From: Solanum dulcamara
Lineage: Eukaryota > Streptophyta > Magnoliopsida > Solanales > Solanaceae
Assembly (NCBI RefSeq): GCF_947179165.1
Contig: NC_077237.1
Span: 56,888,023 to 56,952,022, forward strand
Length of the DNA: 64,000 nucleotides
Direction: 5' to 3'
The notes under the pieces are model-generated. The model ran no database searches. It was not told the origin of the DNA and was given only the letters and a program-made list of their open reading frames with translations. The position numbers and the translations under genes were made by a program. This document shows, in pieces, positions 1-11,062 of the stretch. Numbering within the stretch: position 1 is the stretch's first letter; the number at the start of each line of letters is the position of its first letter.

Positions 1-1
1 A

Positions 2-268
2 TTATCCTATACTTGAAGAATGAGTTACAATCTCAATTTTAATAAGTTTTATATTATCTGTTAGTCCTTTTAAGACTTCATCATGATCATCTAGAATTCG
101 TTTTGTCCTAATTATAGAATCTATCTCGCTTTTGTTATCTTTTAACAATAAACGTAATAATTTTTTGCATTTTTCTTTACTGTTTTGGGTATCTTTTAAG
201 TGTTTTCTAAACTTCCATAAATAATTATTATCTATTTTTATATCTGCAAAAGTAGGATGTCTTTTCAT
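2..268 (-). CDS. First ORF of minus-strand pararetrovirus, partial
   Basis: This is an 88-residue open frame on the minus strand that runs off the left edge of the window. It begins about 150 nt downstream of a plant pararetrovirus primer-binding site, which is where the first viral ORF is expected. The protein is rich in lysine and charged residues and has no motif I can name. In caulimovirus-like genomes this place is taken by a small ORF or a movement/capsid ORF. I cannot tell which, because only the N-terminus is visible. The coding call rests on its position more than on its sequence. Confidence 0.4.
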   Translation of the reverse strand: MKRHPTFADIKIDNNYLWKFRKHLKDTQNSKEKCKKLLRLLLKDNKSEIDSIIRTKRILDDHDEVLKGLTDNIKLIKIEIVTHSSSIG

Positions 269-418
269 TCTATATCTATATCATTAAAATTTTCATCGCA
301 CTTTAGTGAGTTAGTTATTCTATCAAATTTATCTTCACTGTTTTCTTGTCTAATCTTTATCTCTAAAGTTGACATGTTTTGTGTAATATCTACTTCCACG
401 TCTTTAACGTCTATCATG

Positions 419-430
419 GCTCTGATACCA
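419..430 (-). promoter_or_regulatory. Primer-binding site (initiator tRNA-Met), minus-strand pararetrovirus
   Basis: On the minus strand this reads TGGTATCAGAGC, the complement of the 3' end of plant initiator tRNA-Met used for minus-strand DNA priming by Caulimoviridae. It lies about 570 nt downstream of the candidate promoter and about 150 nt upstream of the ORF at 268-2. By convention it marks position 1 of the viral genome. Confidence 0.85.
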
Positions 431-926
431 ACGGGGAGAGGGGGTCCAGAAAATCACTGGTTCGTTAGGTCAAGTATCCGAGTGGGTATATTTTCATATC
501 TAACAACGTTATTATCTTGTTTAACAAGTAAAATTAAGCCTCCTGAGGAGGAATATGTTATATCTAAAGTAAACATAATTTTTGAAAGAGAGTAACTTTC
601 AAGAGCAGAGTAATATTATAACAGTATAATATTTCAACTTAAATAAAAAGTCAAGGGTCCAACACGCTTCCATACCTGTCCCGTTTTGACCAAAATTACA
701 CCTGGTATCCGCCGAGACTTTTACCGGATATTGCAATCCCAACCTGAAAATAGGTAACTTCTCTGACGTTCCTTCAGCGTAACTCAACACAGCCTTAGTT
801 CGTTTTCTACTCTAAGGCGTAAGGGTGATATGGAAGGGGAGACTTGTCTTTTTATAAAAGGAAAAAGATTATAACAATAATAATAATATTTGCTCAAGAA
901 AGTAACTCAAAAACAACTTCTTAGTT

Positions 927-932
927 TTTATT
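927..932 (-). terminator. Poly(A) signal AATAAA
   Basis: The minus strand reads AATAAA about 90 nt downstream of the TATA box. In Caulimoviridae this signal is skipped on the first pass and used on the second, which gives a terminally redundant RNA. Confidence 0.45.
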
Positions 933-1022
933 CATATCTTGGTAGTGGGGGTATTTTACAAAAGAGAGGAAAATATTTGAGGTTCTTTTCTGATCGATGC
1001 CTCTCTATGTTACAAACTGTCT

Positions 1023-1031
1023 CCTTTTATA
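1023..1031 (-). promoter_or_regulatory. TATA box of minus-strand pararetrovirus promoter
   Basis: The minus strand reads TATAAAAGG, a strong plant TATA box. It lies in the large intergenic region and at a sensible distance (about 600 nt) from the primer-binding site. The call is by sequence and position only. Confidence 0.55.
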
Positions 1032-1400
1032 GATAAGGGAGACGGACTTCTACTAAGGACTTCAAAATTTACATTTACATGTCTAATAATACTTTGACAA
1101 TGACATTTTATCCAACTATTTAAGAACTATGACTTTTCTTACAAAAGACAAAAATGTCATCTTTATCTTATACGTATACTTATCTTCCTAAACAAAATGA
1201 CAAAGATGTTAGCTATTAGTCATTATCACATCTTATTACAAAATGACAAAATTAGCTATCAGTCGCTTTCATCTCCTTGTCTTCTTCCATATCATGACAA
1301 AAAGTTAGATATCAGTCACTTTCATCTTTTTCTTTCTTCTTATCTTCTTCTATCAATTCTTCGTTCCTTATCTCTATCTATCCATCCATCTGTCTCTATT

Positions 1401-2471
1401 TTATTCAAAGGAAGTTGACATGGCATCTTCTATTATCTTCTTTTTTGGACAACAAAATTCGCACGTGCCTTTGGCGTGCTTCCTCATTTCACACAATCGT
1501 TGCTGCGCCTGAGGGCTGGACTTAATAATACCTTTATTAATTAAATCTATCTTTGTTTCCATATATCTTTTAGCTGAGGGTGGTGTAGTTTTAGCAGGGG
1601 CAATCATAATTGAGGAATGTATTTTCGTTCCTCCATAGGTCCTGAATCCTCTTTTGAAACTATGTTCCATGTTTTGCAACACAATCCATAATCCAATAGC
1701 ACGTCTATAATGGACATCTTTGTTGGAGAATCTCTGAAATATCTTTTCTTGAAAATTATTTATAATATTAAAATCGTCGGCCTTTCCAATTTGCATAAAA
1801 TGGTAGGCAGGATATCTTTCTTCTTTGTAAAAATCTGGTCCGGCAGAAATAAACTTAAGGACCAAAATATCTTTGATGGTAATCGTTGGGTTATTCAGAT
1901 AACAATCTTTAACTCCGTCTTGTACCCATGACGGTAATCTACTAATTTCAGGAAAATTTGGAGAAGTAAGATAAATAGAATTTACCGCTCCAAAATCATA
2001 CCAGTATCTAATTTCTTGGGGGGATGAATCTTGCAAATAATTGATTCGAGGATATATCCCCGTAAAATCGATATATTTGTTGGGAGTAGTTTTAAGAGAA
2101 AATAAATCTCTCATTATCTGTTCTTGATCTCCAATGGCTTGAAGTATCTTATCGAATTTTTCTTTATATTCCAAAGTAACTCCTTTTTTAGGCAATTGGG
2201 GTCTAAAAGATATATTTTCATACTTATCTTTTTCTTCCGTATTTGTCGAGGTATTATCATCTTTATTAGCTTTTATCAAGCTATTAACAATATCATAAGA
2301 ATCGCTGCATTGTCCAATTTTGGACATTATCTGGGCACATACGCTGATTAATTTGTCAGCAATCAATTGTTCACAATCGAAATTAGCAATTTCGATAATA
2401 TCTGAAACTGCCTTTTGAATATCTTTAAATCCTTTATCAATATCTTGAAGATGATCTTTAATTCTTTCCAT
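1401..2471 (-). CDS. Probable transactivator/viroplasmin-like ORF of pararetrovirus
   Basis: This is a 356-residue intact frame on the minus strand. I chose the ATG at 2471 because it overlaps the RT stop codon by 14 nt, a coupling typical of caulimovirus-type polycistronic RNAs. The reading frame is open further upstream, but that part lies inside the RT gene. The N-terminal third looks helical and charged. The centre is rich in aromatic residues (for example LPSWVQD and AYHFMQIGK), and the C-terminus carries a CEFCC cysteine cluster. I do not see the RNase H-like motif of the best-known viroplasmins, so the call rests mainly on position after RT-RNase H. The ORF is unbroken. Confidence 0.5.
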   Translation of the reverse strand: MERIKDHLQDIDKGFKDIQKAVSDIIEIANFDCEQLIADKLISVCAQIMSKIGQCSDSYDIVNSLIKANKDDNTSTNTEEKDKYENISFRPQLPKKGVTLEYKEKFDKILQAIGDQEQIMRDLFSLKTTPNKYIDFTGIYPRINYLQDSSPQEIRYWYDFGAVNSIYLTSPNFPEISRLPSWVQDGVKDCYLNNPTITIKDILVLKFISAGPDFYKEERYPAYHFMQIGKADDFNIINNFQEKIFQRFSNKDVHYRRAIGLWIVLQNMEHSFKRGFRTYGGTKIHSSIMIAPAKTTPPSAKRYMETKIDLINKGIIKSSPQAQQRLCEMRKHAKGTCEFCCPKKKIIEDAMSTSFE

Positions 2472-4464
2472 CTCTGGTGAGAAAATCTGCTGCAATATTT
2501 TTATTAGAGAGAATAATTTCAATATCAAAAGAATATTCAGACAAAAGCATTTGCCATCTAATAAATCGTTTATATTCCGGTTTTGAAGGAAGATTATTAT
2601 GAACAAAAGCTTTTACTTGTGTATTATCAGTTCTAAGAGTAAATCGTTTTGGTAGTAAAAAGTAATATAATTTTTGACAACTTTTTACTACGGCTAACAA
2701 TTCTTTTTCATTAATATGATATCTCGTTTGTGTATTCGAAAAAGTTCCGGAACAATATCTACATAGACTTTCTCCTATCTTATTTTTATTAAGATCATAA
2801 TCTATCTTTTTTAATACTCCGCTCCAGCATTGTTCCGAAGCATCTGTTTCTAAAACTAAATCATCACTATCTTTGGGTAATTGTAACTTTGGTAAGTTTT
2901 TACAAATAGATTTAATATCATTTACTTTTTTCATTAAGACTTCATTAAATTCAAAGCTCTTATCCTTTTTTAATAATTCTTGAAATGGCTTTCTTAGTTC
3001 AGCCAAATTTTGAATATAATCCGAGGCATAGTTAAGTATCCCTAAAAAGCTTTGTACTTGCTTTTTATCGACTAATTTATCTGGAAAAACGGATATTTTT
3101 TCGACGATATGGCTTTGTAATTTAATACCATTTCCGTCAATTATCATTCCTAAAAATTCTATCTCATTTTTTAATAAGCTTGCTTTCTTTTTAGAAAGTG
3201 CTAATTCATTTTCTAGGCATAAGTTAGTAAATTTATTTAGGTGTATCAAGTGTTCTTCAAGGCTATCGGATAAAACTAAAATATCATCGACGTAGACAAA
3301 TATATAGTCATAATCTTTAAAGATATTATCCATTTTTCTTTGAAATATCTGTGGTGCATAATTTAATCCAAATGGCATGACTAACCATTCATACTGCCCT
3401 TGTGGGGTAGAGAATGCAGTATAATGAACACTATCTTTATTCATTTTTATTTGCCAAAATCCACTTTTACAATCAAACTTAGAAAATATCTTTTTGTTAG
3501 TAGTTCTATTAATTAAGCTTTCTTTATGTGGTAAGAAATATCCATCAAATATAGTATTATCATTTAATTTTTTATAGTTAATTACCATCCTTGGTTTATT
3601 TCTTACTATCTCTGCATGATTTATAACCATAAAGGCTGGTGAGCTATGAGGAGAGTTACTAGGTCTTATTATTCTAAGGCTTAATAATTCCTTAATCTGT
3701 TTTTGGAATTCTTTTTGGTCATCGGGGTTATATCTCATTGGTTTTACTCTAATAATTTTATCTTTATCCTTCATTTCTAACTTGGCTTCTATCTTATTTT
3801 TATCCCAAAATTCTAAAGGATTTTCTGAAAAATATTGTTCTAACTTTTGTTTAATCATGTCTAAACTTTCTTCTAATTTATTAAAAGTTATTTGATATTC
3901 TAACAAGTTGTTAGATTGTTTATTTATTGTTTGAGGGTTGTCCCAATCAGTATCGTATTGAAGTAATGGAGTACTTTTTCGGAAAATTGGTTTATCTTGA
4001 TATCCTATATCACCACGCTGGGCTGTGCGGGGTTTAAAATGAATAGGTAATCTTTTGGAATAAGCAGTTTTAAATCGTTTTACCACAATAATATGTTGAC
4101 AAGGAGTTTTGAATTTTATTTGAAATAAAACTTTATCATATAAAACAGTATGAAACATTTCTAAAAAGTTATTTCCTAATAGAATATCTTGTCCAGTATT
4201 ATGGAAATAAAATGGAGGACATTTTATTAGAAAATATCCTAGTAGTATGATCGGTTGAGCAATGCCTTTAGACATTATTACAATATTATTAGATATATCT
4301 TTTCTCTTAGTAATGGGTAATTCTTGATGGTATTCTTTAGGGAATACGTCTGGTCTACAGCAACATATTCCTGATCCATTATCTATATAGGCAGCAAAAT
4401 ATTCGGCTTTATAATCTTTATAAGTTATTCCTATTGGTATATAAATACTATATGGGCTTGTCAT
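2458..4464 (-). CDS. Pararetrovirus polyprotein: aspartic protease, reverse transcriptase, RNase H
   Basis: This is a 668-residue intact frame. The protease domain is at about residues 20-110, with active-site DNGSG at 28-32 (DNG rather than the usual DTG or DSG) and the flap-side LLGNNF at 95-100, as in caulimovirus-type proteases. The reverse transcriptase is at about 245-490, with PRMVINYKKLN near 291 and the catalytic YVDD at 391-394. RNase H is at about 535-665, with ETDAS (Asp541), NEKEL (Glu587) and RTDN (Asp613). The ATG overlaps the stop of the upstream frame as ATGA. No integrase follows and a primer-binding site and leader lie downstream, so this is Caulimoviridae and not an LTR element. 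The protease type together with the downstream ORF suggests solendovirus, cavemovirus or caulimovirus relatives. It is endogenous by context, and unlike the other copies in the window it has no stop. Confidence 0.9.
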   Translation of the reverse strand: MTSPYSIYIPIGITYKDYKAEYFAAYIDNGSGICCCRPDVFPKEYHQELPITKRKDISNNIVIMSKGIAQPIILLGYFLIKCPPFYFHNTGQDILLGNNFLEMFHTVLYDKVLFQIKFKTPCQHIIVVKRFKTAYSKRLPIHFKPRTAQRGDIGYQDKPIFRKSTPLLQYDTDWDNPQTINKQSNNLLEYQITFNKLEESLDMIKQKLEQYFSENPLEFWDKNKIEAKLEMKDKDKIIRVKPMRYNPDDQKEFQKQIKELLSLRIIRPSNSPHSSPAFMVINHAEIVRNKPRMVINYKKLNDNTIFDGYFLPHKESLINRTTNKKIFSKFDCKSGFWQIKMNKDSVHYTAFSTPQGQYEWLVMPFGLNYAPQIFQRKMDNIFKDYDYIFVYVDDILVLSDSLEEHLIHLNKFTNLCLENELALSKKKASLLKNEIEFLGMIIDGNGIKLQSHIVEKISVFPDKLVDKKQVQSFLGILNYASDYIQNLAELRKPFQELLKKDKSFEFNEVLMKKVNDIKSICKNLPKLQLPKDSDDLVLETDASEQCWSGVLKKIDYDLNKNKIGESLCRYCSGTFSNTQTRYHINEKELLAVVKSCQKLYYFLLPKRFTLRTDNTQVKAFVHNNLPSKPEYKRFIRWQMLLSEYSFDIEIILSNKNIAADFLTRDGKN

Positions 4465-4918
4465 TTTGATATGAAAATTATCTTATCGTCGTAAGTAATC
4501 TTGATACCATGATCAAGAATATCATATGGTTTTACACTATCTAGAAAAGTGGTTCCTAGCAGTATTTCTAACATATCATTATTTCCTTCTGGTTCAACCA
4601 ATAGTCTTATAGGTATAGTGTTATCTTTAAATCTTAAAATAGTTTCTATCATGTTTGTTATTTCATGTTTCTTTCCATTAAAATCAGTATAAAGATGATT
4701 ATCTTTTAATTTATATTGTTGGAGATGGTTATATAGCCTAAGGCTAATATAATTTTCACTGGCTCCTGTATCTAATAGGATGTTAATGGGTACAAATTGT
4801 GTACCATTAAAATATTCTCCTTTTATATTATAGTTTTTTATTTCATCATTTTTTGCTTCTAAGATAGGTTGTCTAACTCTTTCTGATTGTGTTCTTCTTA
4901 TCATCGCTGTAATGATAA
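4461..4918 (-). CDS. Second aspartic-protease-like domain, 5'-truncated
   Basis: This frame sits immediately upstream of the protease-RT gene and its stop overlaps that start (ATGA). It contains LLDTGAS, a textbook retropepsin active site, and further on LLGTTFLD, which matches the LLGNNFL pattern of the next gene. Two retropepsin-like domains in a row are therefore encoded. The frame stays open into the adjacent repeat as long runs of Val and Ile, but that part is microsatellite. The true start and any upstream domains are lost where the viral sequence ends, near 4918. Whether this domain is an active protease or a structural duplicate cannot be judged from the sequence. Confidence 0.6.
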
Positions 4919-5280
<362 letters not shown>

Positions 5281-5462
5281 AAAAAATTAATTTTACCAGA
5301 AGAATGGGGATTAAGTACCCTAAAAGATTCTCAGTACACTCATCCTATTGTCAAAACTTGTGTCAATTTTAATTATTGGGATTATGTTGATGCTTTTACC
5401 AAAATACTGTATTATGAAAATGATGACCACAAACATTCTTGGTTCATCAAGATTTGTCCTCA
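5281..5462 (+). pseudogene. Fragment of unknown 3' ORF of plus-strand pararetrovirus
   Basis: This matches the middle of the unknown 3' ORF, nearly identical to 12070-12256 and 50881-51063 (residues such as LILPEEWGL and YWDYVDAFTKILYYEN). It starts at the microsatellite and stops at 5460-5462, where it joins RNase H sequence through a shared TCA. It is a short piece of a scrambled junction and not a gene. Confidence 0.85.
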
Positions 5463-5612
5463 AAACAGATGTTTGCTAGGTGGCAAGCATTATTAGCCCC
5501 TTTTGATTTTGACATTGAATATAAAAAAGGTATTGAAAATAGTTTACCTGATTTTCTTACAAGAGAATATTTGAATTAAATATTTTTATGAACAGGATGC
5601 ACCCTAACTGGT
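5460..5612 (+). pseudogene. RNase H C-terminal fragment plus start of 3' ORF
   Basis: It encodes the last ~39 residues of the polyprotein (FARWQALLAPFDFDIEY to the terminal REYLN and stop at 5577-5579), followed by the ATG (5588) and first seven codons of the 3' ORF. At 5609-5612 the sequence switches, through a shared TGGT, into the middle of the movement protein. It matches 10508-10664 and 58091-58239. Confidence 0.85.
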
Positions 5613-6149
5613 TATAATTATTTACCTGGTACTGAAGTGATTTGTATTTGTACTAGAATTGTGTATCGACCTTTGTATACTTTATCACCTAGGTGTCGTA
5701 TTGCTGACCACAATAATGAGACTGTATTATTTGAAAATAATTTTTCTAAGTCTAAAATTATTACACGTAGATTAATTAAATGGAAAGAAATTAATTTCCC
5801 TGAAGAATGGATTATTGAGGAGGCTGCTGTCCCTCAAAACATTACTTGTGAAGATCTTGCTGAAATCTCCCAAACTTCAGATGGCACTGTTTGACTTCGT
5901 TTTAATAATGAAAATATTCTTAGAATTACTAGTTCTTCTTCTAGATTAACTAGATCTATGTCTTCTTACATTTCTCCGGCTAATTACTTAGTAGATATAC
6001 CATCTAGGGCATCTACTTCTCAGATAAGAGAAACTATTCCTCAGAGATTTGATCATATCATAATTGATAATAAAAATATTGCTAGAGGAGGAGATTTAAG
6101 TGAACCAACAGATTCTGAAATGAATTTTCCAAATGGTTTAGATGGATAG
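5613..6149 (+). pseudogene. Movement protein, C-terminal part (copy A)
   Basis: This corresponds to the end of the 30K-type movement protein of copies B and D (from YNYLPGTEV onward). The N-terminal half is missing because of the junction at 5609-5612. An in-frame TGA at 5892-5894 interrupts it, and the same codon is TGA in copies B and D. The frame then stays open to TAG at 6147-6149. That stop overlaps the polyprotein start in the 8-base ATGGATAG (6142-6149), which indicates that movement protein and polyprotein are separate, translationally coupled ORFs in this virus. Confidence 0.75.
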
Positions 6150-9100
6150 TAAACCCATCGATTTTAGCCCGGGTTCACCGGCAAGAAAACAAATATCTGA
6201 AGAATTTTTTTGTACAAATTGGGAACCTTTTAGACAGTGGTTTTTTCAATCATTTTCCCCAGAAGAAAAGAAATATTTTCAAGAAGATTTTTATACTGAT
6301 TTAGCTAAGGAAAATATTTTATTATCATTTGTGCCTTGGTTCATGATTAAATATGTAGGTCAATATTTATCTGTCATTGAACATGAATATAGATTATCTA
6401 CTGGTGATATTGTTATTTCTTCCTTACCTCCCATGCAATCTTTTGAAATCTATAAAGAAGGAAAAACAATCAATTTTACTGTTTTTGCTAAATTGTTTAA
6501 TGATAAAAATGCTTTAGTAAATTGTGAACATGTGAATTTATTATTAAAATAGCAAAATTATGCTAATTATTATTTAAGTGTTTTAGGTGAACATGTTATG
6601 TCTTTACATAAGCATCTTGATAATTCTTTAAAACAAATTAAGATTTTACAAGAAAAAATTGATTTATTTACAAACAGAAAAGAGAAAGGAGAACAAAAGA
6701 TTGTTAGAAATACTTTACAACCACCTCCTAAAGTTCCTAATTTCAAAACAGAGTCTTCTGAAGATATTGAACAACTTTTAAGAGATAAACTTAAAAGTAT
6801 TGATTTGTCTTCTCAAATTAAAAATTTGGATTTACAACCTCAACCTGTTTTATCTGCAAAAGAAGAAGCCTTTATTAAACAAAGAGCTCGTCATGATTCT
6901 TCTGTGAATAGGATTAATACTAAATGGGCTGATAAACCTATTCAACGTATGTATTATTATAATAGACCTACTCCTGTTGATGTTTTAAATGAAGAAAGGG
7001 AACATGTTTTTAATAACAGTTATAATTATCGAGAAATTTATGAATGGAACATTGATGGTTTTAATGATAAACAGATTTTTACTACTGTACATAGAATGTT
7101 AATGTATAGTACTATTTCTAAAGTTAATAAGAATTCTGATAAAGAAATTGCTTATATGATTGTTGCTGGTTTTACTGGTCAGTTAAAAGGTTGGTGGAAT
7201 AATTTTTTAAAAGAAGAACATCGTAAAACTATTATGAATACCACCACTGTTTCTACTATAGAAGGCCAATTAGCCTATCAAACTACTGATGAATCTACTT
7301 CTGAAGGCCAAGAAAGGGCCAATGCTGTTTATACTTTAGTCACTACAATGGTTGAACATTTTTGTGGTAGATGGACTGATGAAGCTGAAACAATTAGAAC
7401 TACTTTACAGAATTTACGTTGTAGACAACTGTCTGATTTTAGATGGTATAAAGATGTTTTCCTTAGTAGAGTAATGGAACTACATGATTGTAGTCATGAA
7501 CATTGGAAGTCTAAATTTATTGATGGATTGCCTTCTATTTTTGCTGAACGTGTTAGAAAAACTCTTCGTGGCACTGAAACAAAGATTCCTTATGAAAAAC
7601 TTACTTATGGTAAGATTATCAGTGTTTGTAATCAAGAAGGTTTAAATGTTTGTAATGAGATTAAAATGAATTATCATACAAAGAAAAATAGATTAAATGA
7701 AAAAAAACAATTGGGTGAATTTTGTGACCAATTTGCTTTTGATATGCCTATTACTGCTAGAAAAGGAAAAGTTTACCCTTCTAAAGAAAAGTTTTTCAAA
7801 AAATCTCGCAAAGTTAAGCGTCGGGAATTATCTAAATCTGATTTAAAAGAGCTTCCTAAAAAATATAGGAAAATGTATAAGCGCAAAGTGGGAAAGAAAG
7901 ATTATAAAAAGAATGTTAAATGCCATAAGTGTGGTAGATATGGTCATTATGCTAATGAATGTAAGACTCAAGAAAAAATTAGGGCATTAGATTTGGATGA
8001 TAAATTAAAAGATTCTTTGTGCAAAATTCTTTTATATTCTGATAAGGAGGATTCTCCTTTTGGTACTAATGAAACAAGTTCTGATTCTGCTTCTTCTTCT
8101 ACTGAAGACCAAGTAAAAATTTTACAAAATGAAGATTTATATTCAGATTCTGATAGATCTTTCTCTGATGATGAATGTGAACCCTGTCAAAAGGGTATGT
8201 CTTGTGAAAAAGATGATAGTTTGTATAATTTATTATCTAATTTTCAGGATTTAAATTTAGCTGTTATAGATGATGATAAGATTTTTGATATTTTAAAAAC
8301 TGTTAAGGATAAAGATTTAAGAAATAAGATTTTTGATACTATTTTTGATGAAGGAACCAGTAGTAGCAAGATAGATGAAAAATCTGTTGATATTATCAGA
8401 CAACAACCTGCTTATTATTCTATGGCTGATTTAAAACAGATTTTAAACAAAAGAAATTTCTTTTCAAAAGAGGTAACTACTTATGATTTAAGACAAGAAA
8501 TTAATATTTTAAAGAATGAATTTCTCTAGTTAAAAGCCCAAAACAAAAGTATGGATAAAAGGATTTTAAGTCTTGAAGATTCTAAAACATTTGATTTACT
8601 TTTACAGGCTAACAAACCTGATGATAATCATAAACAAATGATGCTAGAACCTAATTTGCAGAATACTGATGAAGATTTTCTAAAAGAAATTAAATTTGAT
8701 ACTAATAGTGAATTTTTACAAAAACTTAGTATTATTACTTCACAAAAGTTCTATATTAATATCACGTTACAAATAGATTATAATTTTAGAAAAGAATTTA
8801 TTGCTTTATTTGACAGTGGTGCAGATGTTAATTGTGTGCAAGAAGGGATTATTCCTTTGAGATATTTTCATAAGACTACTCATTGTTTAAGATCTGCTAA
8901 TGGTAGTAGAATGAAATTACGTTATAAATTACCTGAAGCATTTTTGTGTAATGATGGTATTTGTTTACCTCAAAGTTTTATGATTGTTGAAGATATTTCT
9001 TGCTCTACTATTTTTCCATTAAAATATTGGGATAATAATAAATTAATTGGGACTTACAAGAATAAAGATTTTCAATTAAATTTTATTACTAAGCCTTTTA

Positions 9101-10631
9101 CAAAGACTATTAACCAGATTGTTGATAAATTAGTTTTAAAAAATCAGCAGATCGATTTTATTAAACAAGAAATTTTTCTATTAGAACTAGATGTTATTTT
9201 AAAATATCCTAAATTACAGGAAAAAATATCCTCGTTAAAAACCCAGTTTATTTCAAAAATATGTGGTGACCATCCTAGTACTTTTTGGAATAGGAAAAAA
9301 CATGTTACTTTACCTTATGAAGATTCTTTTGATGAATTAAATATTCCAACAAAGGCTAGGCCTTGTCAAATGAATTCTGATTATTTAGAACTTTGTAAGA
9401 CAGAAATTGATAATTTGTTAAAAAAGAATTTGATTAGACACTTTAGTTCTGCATGGTCATGTACTGCTTTTTATGTTAATAAGCACGCCGAACAAGAAAG
9501 AGGTGTTCCCAGATTAGTTATTAATTATAAACCTCTTAACAAAGTTTTAAAATGGATTAAATATCCCATTCCTAATAAAAAGGATTTATTAGACAGATTA
9601 CATGATGCTATTATTTTTTCCAAATTTGATTTAAAATCAGTATATTGGCAGATATAGATTTCTGAGTCTGACAAATATAAGACTGCTTTTAATGTACCTA
9701 TGGGTCAATTTGAATGGAATGTTATGCCTTTTGGATTAAAGAATGCTCCTTCTGAATTTCAAAAAATTATGAATAATATTTTTATTCCTTATACTAATTT
9801 TATCATTGTTTACATTGATGATATTCTGGTATTTTCTAAAAATATTGATTCACATTTTAGACACTTAGAATTATTTCAAAAAATTGTTATCCAGAATGGG
9901 TTGGTAATTTCTCAACCAAAAATGTTTATATTCCAAACAAATGTTAGATTTTTAGGACATAATATTGAAAAAGGTAAGATTAGTCCGATCAATAGAAGTA
10001 TTGAATTTGCTTCTAAATTTCCTGATGTTTTAACCGATAAAACCCAGTTACAAAGATTTTTAGGAAGTTTAAACTATATTTCTCCTTTTATTAAAAATTT
10101 AGCGACAGATACTGCTATTTTGTATGATAGATTAAGATAGGATCCTACAACTTGTAGTGATTTACATACTACTGCTGTTAAAAATATTAAATTGAAGGTT
10201 AGAGAATTACCTTGCTTGACTTTGGCAAATCCAAATTGGATGAAAACAGTTGAAACAGATGCTTCAGATATTGGTTATGGTGGTATTTTAACTCAGCATT
10301 CTCCTACTGATAAAAAGATTTTATTATTCAATTTTATTCTGGTAAATGGAATACTAGTCAAAAGAATTATGCTACGGTGGCAAAAGAGATTTTAGCTATT
10401 GTTAAATGTGTGTTAAAATTTCAGACTGATCTATATAATCAAAAATTTACTATTAAACCAGACTGTCAGGCTGCTAAATTTATGTTTAATAAAGACTGTA
10501 AGCATAATGTTTCAAAACAGATGTTTGCTAGGTGGCAAGCATTATTAGCCCCTTTTGATTTTGACATTGAATATGAAAAAGGTATTGAAAATAGTTTACC
10601 TGATTTTCTTACAAGAGAATATTTGAATTAA
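6142..10631 (+). pseudogene. Pararetrovirus polyprotein (capsid, protease, RT, RNase H), copy A, broken
   Basis: Domains in order: an N-terminal region with a coiled-coil-like helix near 6600; a capsid core (about 7050-7650); a basic stretch and CCHC zinc knuckle (7921-7962); an acidic Ser/Asp-rich region; an aspartic protease with DSGAD (from 8812); RT with YIDD (9811-9822); and RNase H with ETDAS (10252) and the C-terminal REYLN. There is no integrase. The frame is broken by TAG at 6550, 8527 and 9655, TAG at 10138, and a one-base deletion near 10315. Sister copies are sense at 6550 and 9655. The 8527 stop is shared with copy B but not D. It is non-functional as it stands. The order capsid-protease-RT-RNase H after a movement protein fits petuvirus/florendovirus relatives. 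Confidence 0.88.
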
Positions 10632-10639
10632 ATATTTTT

Positions 10640-10867
10640 ATGAACAGGATGCACCCTAACTGGTCCGGGTCCTCAAATCGAGGAAGAGCCCGAGGTGTTC
10701 AAAACCAGAATAGATTTCAGTCTTTGGGCCAGATTCCAGACTCTAGCAGATTAATTAGAGGAATTTCTACTCCAGGAGCGTCGTCTTCAACAGTCGGCAA
10801 TGCCGGTATTCGACCCTCCTTTGAAGATTATCAGAATTACTTAAATTTTATCAATGCCAGCAAATAA
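10640..10867 (+). pseudogene. 5' fragment of unknown 3' ORF (copy A)
   Basis: This is a 75-codon piece starting at the natural ATG, 9 nt after the polyprotein stop. The N-terminus is rich in Arg, Gly and Ser (SGSSNRGRARG), which suggests RNA or DNA binding. After FINAS it leaves the ORF and enters leader sequence, so the protein ends prematurely. The same truncation occurs at 49443-49670 in copy C, but copy D (58215 onward) is continuous. Confidence 0.75.
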
Positions 10868-11062
10868 TTTATAAAAAGTTATTATTTAACACTTCTTGTT
10901 TAAACTCTTTGTTAATGGATTGGTTTAAACATGGTTTAGTGATGAATTAATTGGATTAAAATCTTGTAATTCCGTTAGTAAGTCCTGTATGGCTGATGAT
11001 ATCGCCTAGGGATGTTCCCGGTTGGATTTTAGATGATTAATTCGTGGTTTACATAAAATATA

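Larger units (their letters stand above)
432..1400 (-). promoter_or_regulatory. Intergenic promoter and leader region of minus-strand pararetrovirus
   Basis: This stretch without a long gene separates the end of the 1401-2471 ORF from the primer-binding site. It holds a TATA-like element at 1023-1031 and, about 90 nt further along the transcript, an AATAAA at 927-932. The remaining roughly 500 nt form a leader with several short reading frames. A promoter followed closely by a poly(A) signal and then a long leader ending at the tRNA-Met site is the standard layout of a Caulimoviridae pregenomic RNA. Confidence 0.65.

Noticed and set aside
1710..2351. Plus-strand frames inside 1401-2471
   Set aside because: Antisense shadows of the minus-strand viral ORF, with no motif.
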